5,168 nucleotides of DNA from JBAZOY01 sp041648505. GTDB taxonomy: Bacteria > Desulfobacterota > Syntrophia > Syntrophales > CG2-30-49-12. A program made the translations under genes and the position numbers. Every line of letters begins with the position of its first letter. Position 1 is the stretch's first letter. This document shows positions 1-3,827 of the stretch, piece after piece. The stretch spans positions 1 through 5,168 of the forward strand of contig JBAZOY010000119.1 of assembly GCA_041648505.1 (NCBI GenBank), written 5' to 3'. The notes beneath the pieces were generated by a model. It worked only from the letters and a program-made list of their open reading frames with translations, ran no database searches and was not told where the DNA came from.

Positions 1-64
1 CTACAAGCCTTACCGCTTCCTCCCTGAATTCTTTATTGTATTTCCCATATGGTATTCTTTCCAC
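1..64 (-). CDS. IS3-family transposase OrfA, N-terminal fragment
   Basis: Read on the - strand from a GTG at 64-62, the 21 visible codons begin VERIPYGKY and continue NKEFREEAVRLV. This is the characteristic start of IS3/IS911-type OrfA, the small helix-turn-helix protein that binds the element ends and is joined to the DDE catalytic OrfB by frameshifting. The GTG start is chosen because a near-perfect Shine-Dalgarno, GGAGGT (76-71), lies 6 bases upstream. An in-frame ATG at 121-119 follows a stop (TGA at 127-125) and would add 19 residues, but it has poor ribosome-site spacing and the extra residues do not look like OrfA. The gene runs off the left edge, so intactness cannot be judged. Confidence 0.75.
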   Translation of the reverse strand, partial: MERIPYGKYNKEFREEAVRLV

Positions 65-127
65 TGTGACACCTCCGTTTCTGTATTTTGCCTTAACATT
101 GGTGTACACTTTTTTCAACATACCTCA
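1..127 (-). mobile_element. IS3-family insertion sequence, 5' (left) end, partial
   Basis: On the - strand this stretch contains the leader and first codons of an IS3-family OrfA, so the rest of the element lies to the left, outside the window. The boundary is placed near 127 because the - strand there reads TGAGGTATG, and IS3-family ends commonly begin with TG. Immediately to the right, open kup coding sequence begins on the opposite strand. Neither the other terminal repeat nor a target duplication can be seen, so the exact end is inferred to within about 10 bases. Membership of the family rests on the OrfA N-terminus. Confidence 0.72.
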
Positions 128-345
128 TTATTACCTTAGCCCGGGAAAAAGGCGTCGAAATCGAGTTAGAAAACGCCAGTTTCTTCCTGGGGCGAGAGAA
201 ACTGATTATTGGTGACAAGCCGAAAATGGGTAGATGGCGTTCAAACCTGTTTCTATTCCTTTCCAAGAATTCAATGGATGCCAGTTCATTTTTCGGTATA
301 CCTTCAAACCAGGTTATTGAAATAGGTGTTCAGTTTGAGCTTTGA
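128..345 (+). pseudogene. kup: Kup-family potassium transporter, C-terminal remnant
   Basis: An open frame ending at TGA 343-345 encodes about 70 residues that match the end of Kup (HAK/KUP family) K+ uptake proteins. It includes LAREKGVEIEL, ASFFLGREKL, MGRWRSNLF, SSFFGIPSNQ and VIEIGVQFEL. This is the cytoplasmic tail that follows the membrane-spanning core; all transmembrane segments are missing. To the left the same frame meets stops at 94, 67 and 25 inside the IS3 sequence, and there is no start codon. The gene is therefore cut at about 128 by the insertion sequence. The 5' part may survive beyond the element, outside this window. The tail is well conserved with no internal stop, which suggests a recent event. 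The family call is firm; the pseudogene status is an inference from the junction. Confidence 0.8.
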
Positions 346-358
346 AAGGCGAACATGA

Positions 359-394
359 GCAGGAAAGACGCTCGTTACCTCGCGCCTTTCCTGC
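359..394 (+). terminator. Strong hairpin just after kup, terminator-like
   Basis: GCAGGAAAG (359-367) pairs with CTTTCCTGC (386-394). After a single A/C mismatch, CGC (369-371) pairs with GCG (382-384), leaving a 10-base loop. The hairpin starts 13 bases after the kup stop codon, where a transcript end would be expected. No U-rich tract follows on either strand, so it is not a canonical intrinsic terminator. It may instead protect an mRNA 3' end or assist factor-dependent termination. Confidence 0.45.
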
Positions 395-686
395 GACACC
401 GTTATGCTTCAGCAATCATATATCGGTAAATATACCCTGAGCAACATTAAAATAACTTAGAACGGGCCAGTTGTTGTTGCCACTTACTTTGTTTCTATAG
501 AGGAAACAATCGAAGGAACGCGGCTTCAAAATAAGCCGGCGCCCCGGCTCAGCTATCTGCACCTTCCGCGACGCTTTATGCCGAGCTTTTAAGACTCATT
601 GCATAGTAATGACGCTCACTTATCAAAAAGAATATGGCAATCAGCCCGGAGACATCAAGGCGAAGGTTGTTTTACTTTTCCCCCTA
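395..686. other. Intergenic stretch with no supported gene
   Basis: I find no convincing coding sequence on either strand. The longest stop-free run on the + strand (461-589, 43 codons) has no early ATG and no recognisable motif. Two small hairpins are visible. TTGTTTC (489-495) pairs with GAAACAA (503-509) across a 7-base loop. AGCCGG (534-539) pairs with CCGGCT (544-549) across a 4-base loop. Neither is followed by a U-tract. The region may be decayed sequence between kup and the thiamine operon. Confidence 0.5.
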
Positions 687-705
687 TATTTGTTGTCAAC
701 AAATA
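687..705. repeat. Perfect 19-base palindrome, possible operator
   Basis: TATTTGTTG and CAACAAATA form exact 9-base inverted arms around a single central T. The site is AT-rich, has the size of a dimeric regulator site, and lies 41 bases upstream of the -35 box of the thiamine operon promoter. It contains the word TTGTCAA (693-699), which recurs at 719-725. I cannot name a regulator. A short RNA hairpin is less likely, since the loop would be too tight unless several pairs opened. Confidence 0.4.
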
Positions 706-720
706 GAAATGTCCGGTTTT

Positions 721-751
721 GTCAAGGAGAAATCTTTGTTTTTCCCTTGAC
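721..751. repeat. Inverted repeat covering most of the -35 box
   Basis: GTCAAGG (721-727) is the exact reverse complement of CCTTGAC (745-751). After one A/C mismatch, the pairing continues with GAAA (729-732) against TTTT (740-743), leaving a 7-base centre. The right arm includes five of the six bases of the proposed -35 hexamer (747-752). No U-tract follows in either direction, so a terminator is unlikely. A repressor site or cruciform that competes with RNA polymerase would fit the position; this role is inferred. Confidence 0.4.
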
Positions 752-775
752 TTCGTTAATGAATCAGGATAGATA
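747..775 (+). promoter_or_regulatory. Sigma70-type promoter of the thiamine operon
   Basis: TTGACT (747-752) and TAGATA (770-775) are separated by exactly 17 bases. They match the housekeeping consensus at five of six and four of six positions respectively. Transcription would begin near 782, about 15 bases before the riboswitch aptamer, which is a usual leader arrangement. No competing promoter of similar quality is visible between here and the aptamer. Confidence 0.65.
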
Positions 776-796
776 GAATCATAAAGTTCGATATAT

Positions 797-866
797 CCGG
801 GGGTGCCGATCAGGCTGAGAAGATACCCTTTGAACCTGACCTGGTTAATACCAGCGTAGGGAGTGG
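797..866 (+). promoter_or_regulatory. TPP riboswitch (THI element) aptamer
   Basis: All conserved blocks of the thiamine pyrophosphate aptamer are present in order. These are GGGGTGCC (800-807), a minimal P3 stem GCC/GGC (805-807 with 813-815), CTGAGA (815-820), ACCC (825-828) pairing with GGGT to form P2, TTGAACCTGA (830-839), P5 CTGG/CCAG (841-844 with 851-854) around TTAATA, and GCGTAGGGA (854-862). The TPP pyrimidine ring is read by the CTGAGA arm and the diphosphate by the P4/P5 arm. The closing stem P1 is hard to draw here and looks weak. The downstream genes are all thiamine genes up to 3813, which fits the ligand. The 5' and 3' limits are approximate. Confidence 0.97.
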
Positions 867-890
867 CGTTGATTTCAGGATGTTTTATGT

Positions 891-930
891 GAGGGGGCCA
901 TATCCCGCGTGAAAGATGTGGCTCCTTTTT
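891..930 (+). terminator. Riboswitch-controlled intrinsic terminator
   Basis: The 5' arm at 893-903 (GGGGGCCATAT) pairs with the 3' arm at 916-926 (ATGTGGCTCCT) through about 11 pairs, including a few G-U, around a 12-base loop. A run of five T (926-930) and ATTT follow. It sits between the TPP aptamer and the first start codon, as expected for a riboswitch that stops transcription when TPP is bound. A likely anti-terminator pairs AGGGAGT (858-864, the aptamer 3' edge) with GCTCCTT (921-927, the terminator 3' arm). Confidence 0.8.
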
Positions 931-955
931 ATTTGGTGGAAAGAGAATCCCTTCC

Positions 956-1630
956 ATGAAGAAAAGAACAGTATTTGTGGTTTCGGCAAGCCGGATCCAT
1001 GATCCGGCATATATCGAAGCACAACTAAAGGCGCATGGGCCTGTAGAGGTAATCTGTGCCGACGGTGGAGCGCGCCACCTTCAGTCCCTCGGTCTGATCC
1101 CCGATGCTATCATTGGGGATATGGATTCTCTCAGTTCCGATGATGAAAAATATTTTGAGGAGCTGGGGAGCCGGATTATCAGGTATCCGGGAAAAAAGGA
1201 CGAAACAGATACACAACTGGCACTCGAATATGCCCTTGAGATGAACCCCGAAGAGGTGTGGGTGTTTGGTGCCCTTGGGGGGAGGATTGATCATACCCTG
1301 GCCAACATTTCTCTGCTCGTTCTGGGTGCAAAAAGGAATATTAAGATAAAATTGATAGATGAATGGTGTGAGGTTTCTGTTGTAACCGGACCCATTGTAA
1401 TTGAGGGAGAGGCGGGACAAACGGTATCTATTCTTCCCCTTTCATCGGTAGTGACCGGTATAAACCTGGAGGGATTCGAATATCCTATAAAAGATGGGAC
1501 AATGGAGATCGGAAAGCCTTATGGCGTAAGCAATCGCCTTATCGGTAACAGGGGCGTTATTTCCATTGATTCCGGGTACCTTCTTGTAGTCAGGTACTTC
1601 AAGGCAGGGGTTTTCCCTGAGGTGACTTGA
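956..1630 (+). CDS. thiN: Thiamine diphosphokinase (TPK)
   Basis: This 224-residue cytoplasmic enzyme transfers diphosphate from ATP to thiamine, giving TPP (EC 2.7.6.2). Family motifs are in order: CADGGARHL (34-42), PDAIIGDMDSL (49-59), KDETDTQLAL (81-90, with the acidic D82/D85 Mg-ATP site) and GALGGRIDHTLANI (105-118). The C-terminal beta domain holds GVSNRLIG (190-197), which contributes to the thiamine pocket. The length is normal for the bacterial family. It is the first gene after the riboswitch terminator. The ATG at 956 is preceded by GGTGGAAAGAG (935-945). The stop is followed after one base by the next gene, so translation is probably coupled. The symbol follows Bacillus usage (thiN/yloS) and must not be confused with the unrelated ThiN domain of the next protein. 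TPK, unlike ThiL, acts on unphosphorylated thiamine. Confidence 0.93.
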   Translation: MKKRTVFVVSASRIHDPAYIEAQLKAHGPVEVICADGGARHLQSLGLIPDAIIGDMDSLSSDDEKYFEELGSRIIRYPGKKDETDTQLALEYALEMNPEEVWVFGALGGRIDHTLANISLLVLGAKRNIKIKLIDEWCEVSVVTGPIVIEGEAGQTVSILPLSSVVTGINLEGFEYPIKDGTMEIGKPYGVSNRLIGNRGVISIDSGYLLVVRYFKAGVFPEVT

Positions 1631-1631
1631 G

Positions 1632-2996
1632 ATGATGAAAACAAAAAGGGTATTGACCATTGCCGGTTCGGATTCCGGCGGTGGAGCGGGCATTCAGGCG
1701 GATTTAAAGACGATTACCGTGCTCGGTGGATTCGGGATGAGTGTCATCACCGCCCTGACGGCGCAGAATACACTCGGGGTACAGGGGACTTACGATGTCC
1801 CGCCTGAGTTTGTCAAGCAGCAGTTCGATTCCGTAGCGACGGACATAGGGATAGATGCGGCCAAAACAGGTATGCTTGCAAATTCCGGGATAATAAAGGC
1901 AGTGGCGGACAGGATCAGGGAATACGGAATTGAAAAGCTTGTTGTTGATCCGGTGATGGTAGCCAAAGGGGGTACTCCGCTTATCAGAGTTGAGGCAAGA
2001 GAATATCTGATAAGGGAATTGATACCTCTGGCTCTTGTCGTCACGCCGAATATCCCTGAAGCTGAAGTGCTATCCGGGATAAAGATAACTACCCTTGACG
2101 CTATGAAAAAAGCGGCACAGATTATTTATGATCTTGGTCCAAGGAACGTACTGGTCAAGGGAGGGCATTTGATAAATGCCGATATCCAGCAGGCCGTAGA
2201 TATACTCTACAATGGAGTAAATTATTTCGAGTTTTACTCTGAGAGGATTGATACTAAAGACACGCATGGTACCGGCTGTACCTATTCCGCTGCTATTGCC
2301 ACCGGCCTCGCCTGGGGGAAAAGCCTGTTTGAGGCGGTAGAAGAGGGGAAGAAGTATATTACAGAGGCTATCAGGTTTTCATATCGTATTGGCGGGGGGC
2401 ATGGACCGGCAGGCCATTTTGCCCCAATTTTACGGGAGATCGAACATTGTCGCTGTCTCAATGCACTAAAAAAGGCCCTGCAAAGATTAAAGGCTGAAAA
2501 GTGCGGCTGTATCATCCCGGAGGTACAGTCGAACCTCGGTTATGCACTCCCGTTTGCCAAAGGGATTGAGGAGGTAGCGGCTGTTCCGGGCAGGATTATC
2601 CGTATTGGAGAAGAAGCGGCAACCATTTGTGAACCGGCTTTTGGTGCATCCTCGCATATAGCAAAGATTATTCTGACTGTTTTGAGATATGACAGCGACT
2701 ATCGTGCTGCAATGAATATCCGATTTTCTGAAGATATTATAAAAATGTGCCGTTCGTTGGGGTACGATATCGACTGTTTCAGCCGGGCCGACGAACCGGC
2801 GGATGTAAAAGAAAGAGAGGGTTCCTCTCTTGAATGGGGAACAGGAAATGTACTCGCGAAGCGGGAAAATATACCGGATATTATCTTCGATAGAGGCGAT
2901 GTGGGGAAGGAGTCAATGATCCGGGTTCTGGGTAAAAATCCCCAGGATGTCGTGGATAAAGTTTTGAGTCTGGTAAGGAAATTAAGAGTTGTATGA
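1632..2996 (+). CDS. thiD: Bifunctional HMP/HMP-P kinase (ThiD) fused to ThiN-type thiamine-phosphate synthase
   Basis: The 454-residue protein has two parts. Residues 1-265 are ThiD, a ribokinase-fold kinase that phosphorylates HMP and then HMP-P to HMP-PP. Visible motifs are AGSDSGGGAGIQAD (11-24), VVDPVMVAKGG (104-114), TPNIPEAEVL (138-147), VKGGH (175-179) and DTHGTGCTYSAAI (210-222), with the anion-hole glycines and C216. Residues about 275-454 are a ThiN domain (IPEVQSNLGYALP at 295-307, ASSHIAK at 339-345, AAMNIRF at 359-365, DIIFDRGDVGKE at 416-427). This domain replaces ThiE in many archaea and some bacteria, joining HMP-PP to thiazole phosphate to give thiamine phosphate. The start ATG 1632 has GAGGTG 7 bases upstream; an ATG at 1635 is an alternative. 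An unusual C-x-C pair on each side of the junction (C273/C275 and C291/C293) stands out. The kinase assignment is firm; the synthase role rests on family knowledge. Confidence 0.93.
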   Translation: MMKTKRVLTIAGSDSGGGAGIQADLKTITVLGGFGMSVITALTAQNTLGVQGTYDVPPEFVKQQFDSVATDIGIDAAKTGMLANSGIIKAVADRIREYGIEKLVVDPVMVAKGGTPLIRVEAREYLIRELIPLALVVTPNIPEAEVLSGIKITTLDAMKKAAQIIYDLGPRNVLVKGGHLINADIQQAVDILYNGVNYFEFYSERIDTKDTHGTGCTYSAAIATGLAWGKSLFEAVEEGKKYITEAIRFSYRIGGGHGPAGHFAPILREIEHCRCLNALKKALQRLKAEKCGCIIPEVQSNLGYALPFAKGIEEVAAVPGRIIRIGEEAATICEPAFGASSHIAKIILTVLRYDSDYRAAMNIRFSEDIIKMCRSLGYDIDCFSRADEPADVKEREGSSLEWGTGNVLAKRENIPDIIFDRGDVGKESMIRVLGKNPQDVVDKVLSLVRKLRVV

Positions 2997-3007
2997 CTGA
3001 TGACTGA
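2994..3007 (+). repeat. Tandem TGACTGA duplication at the thiD stop codon
   Basis: TGACTGA occurs twice head to tail, beginning at the thiD stop. It puts TGA codons in all three forward frames (2994, 2998/3001 and 3005), so read-through or a frameshifted ribosome would stop at once. It is short and may be chance or replication slippage. Confidence 0.5.
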
Positions 3008-3021
3008 TATTTTAGGCTGTT

Positions 3022-3029
3022 GGAGGAGG
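3022..3029 (+). promoter_or_regulatory. Strong ribosome binding site of thi4
   Basis: GGAGGAGG is an extended Shine-Dalgarno ending 10 bases before the ATG at 3040. It is the strongest ribosome site of the operon genes. This suggests high independent translation of Thi4, in contrast to the coupled thiN-thiD pair. Confidence 0.7.
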
Positions 3030-3039
3030 ATAAAATAAC

Positions 3040-3813
3040 ATGGAATTGAATGAAATCACGATCACGAGAGCAATTATAGAACGATTTACGGAAAAATTAC
3101 TTGACTGTACAGAGTTGGATACAGCCATCGTGGGAGGCGGTCCCGCCGGTCTCGTAGCGGCTTATTTCCTGGCAAAGGCCGGGAAAAAAGTGGCCCTGTT
3201 CGAGAAAAAACTGAGCACAGGCGGCGGCATGTGGGGCGGTGGTATGATGTTTAACGAGATTGTCGTGCAGCCGGAGGCCAAGGAGCTGCTTGATCTGTTC
3301 GGTATCCGCACGAGGGCGTATGAAGCTGACTACTACACTGCCGATGCCGTCGAGGCTGTTACCACGCTTTGTTCTTATGCGACAAAGGCGGGGGCCAGGG
3401 TCTTTAATTGCATGACGGTTGAAGATGTTATGATACGTGAAGGCCGGGTGACCGGTCTTGTAATTACCTGGACACCGGTTAATATGACAGGTCTTCATGT
3501 GGATCCCCTGACGATCGGGGCAAAGTGTATCGTTGATGCTACGGGTCATCCTACCGAAGTCCTCCATGTGATTGCAAGAAAAGCGGACATAAAACTTAAC
3601 ACCCCAAGCGGGGCTCTGATGGGTGAGCGTTCCATGTGGGCGGATAAAGCGGAGCGATTGACTCTCGAAAATACGAAAGAGATATGTCCCGGCGTATATG
3701 TGGCCGGGATGTCGGCTAATGCGGCCTTTGGCGGCCCCAGGATGGGTCCTATCTTTGGTGGTATGCTTCTTTCGGGGAAGAAGGTTGCCGAACTGATTAT
3801 TGCCAATGGTTAA
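3040..3813 (+). CDS. thi4: Thi4-type thiazole synthase, sulfide-dependent class
   Basis: This 257-residue flavoprotein-fold enzyme is of the Thi4 family, which builds the thiazole moiety as an ADP-linked carboxythiazole from NAD and glycine. The dinucleotide-binding motif is VGGGPAGL (31-38) with acidic E55 at the end of strand 2. It is followed by GGGMWGGGMMFN (61-72), GLHVDPLTI (151-159), DATGH (166-170) and the C-terminal MGPIFGGMLLSG (235-246). The residue aligned with the sulfur-donating cysteine of yeast Thi4 (Cys205) is H153 here. This is the type described for methanogen enzymes, which use free sulfide and Fe(II) and turn over repeatedly, unlike the yeast suicide enzyme. The length fits the archaeal/prokaryotic class. 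It replaces ThiG/ThiS/ThiF/ThiH, none of which is in the window. Some archaeal relatives have been annotated as ribose-1,5-bisphosphate isomerases; the thiamine neighbours make thiazole synthesis far more likely. Confidence 0.94.
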   Translation: MELNEITITRAIIERFTEKLLDCTELDTAIVGGGPAGLVAAYFLAKAGKKVALFEKKLSTGGGMWGGGMMFNEIVVQPEAKELLDLFGIRTRAYEADYYTADAVEAVTTLCSYATKAGARVFNCMTVEDVMIREGRVTGLVITWTPVNMTGLHVDPLTIGAKCIVDATGHPTEVLHVIARKADIKLNTPSGALMGERSMWADKAERLTLENTKEICPGVYVAGMSANAAFGGPRMGPIFGGMLLSGKKVAELIIANG

Positions 3814-3814
3814 C

Positions 3815-3820
3815 AAAGGA
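3815..3820 (+). promoter_or_regulatory. Ribosome binding site supporting the TTG start of cca
   Basis: AAAGGA ends 7 bases before TTG 3828-3830. No ATG occurs in this frame until codon 128, which lies beyond the catalytic motifs, so a non-ATG start is required. Of the available codons, this TTG has the right spacing and leaves the usual ~30 residues before the nucleotidyltransferase motif. Confidence 0.6.
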
Positions 3821-3827
3821 CGGAGAT

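Noticed and set aside
489..549. Two short hairpins considered as a small RNA or terminator
   Set aside because: The stems are only 6-7 bp, and there is no U-tract, promoter or conserved pattern that I can see.
461..592. 43-codon open frame on the + strand in the kup-thiamine gap
   Set aside because: It has no plausible start codon or ribosome site and no recognisable motif. A stop-free run of this length is expected by chance.
576..671. 31-codon stop-to-stop frame on the - strand with a hydrophobic, membrane-like composition (GLIAIFFLI) and a SLKSSA end
   Set aside because: It is bounded by a stop immediately upstream and has no ATG near its beginning. I recognise no family, so it may be a decayed remnant or chance.
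655..957. 100-codon frame on the - strand
   Set aside because: It lies over the promoter, TPP riboswitch and terminator read from the other strand. The sequence is explained by RNA structure, and the protein resembles nothing known to me.
3097..3816. 239-codon frame on the - strand opposite thi4
   Set aside because: It is a shadow of the highly conserved thi4 coding frame. Its translation is rich in His, Cys and Arg and has no domain, while the sense strand matches Thi4 throughout.
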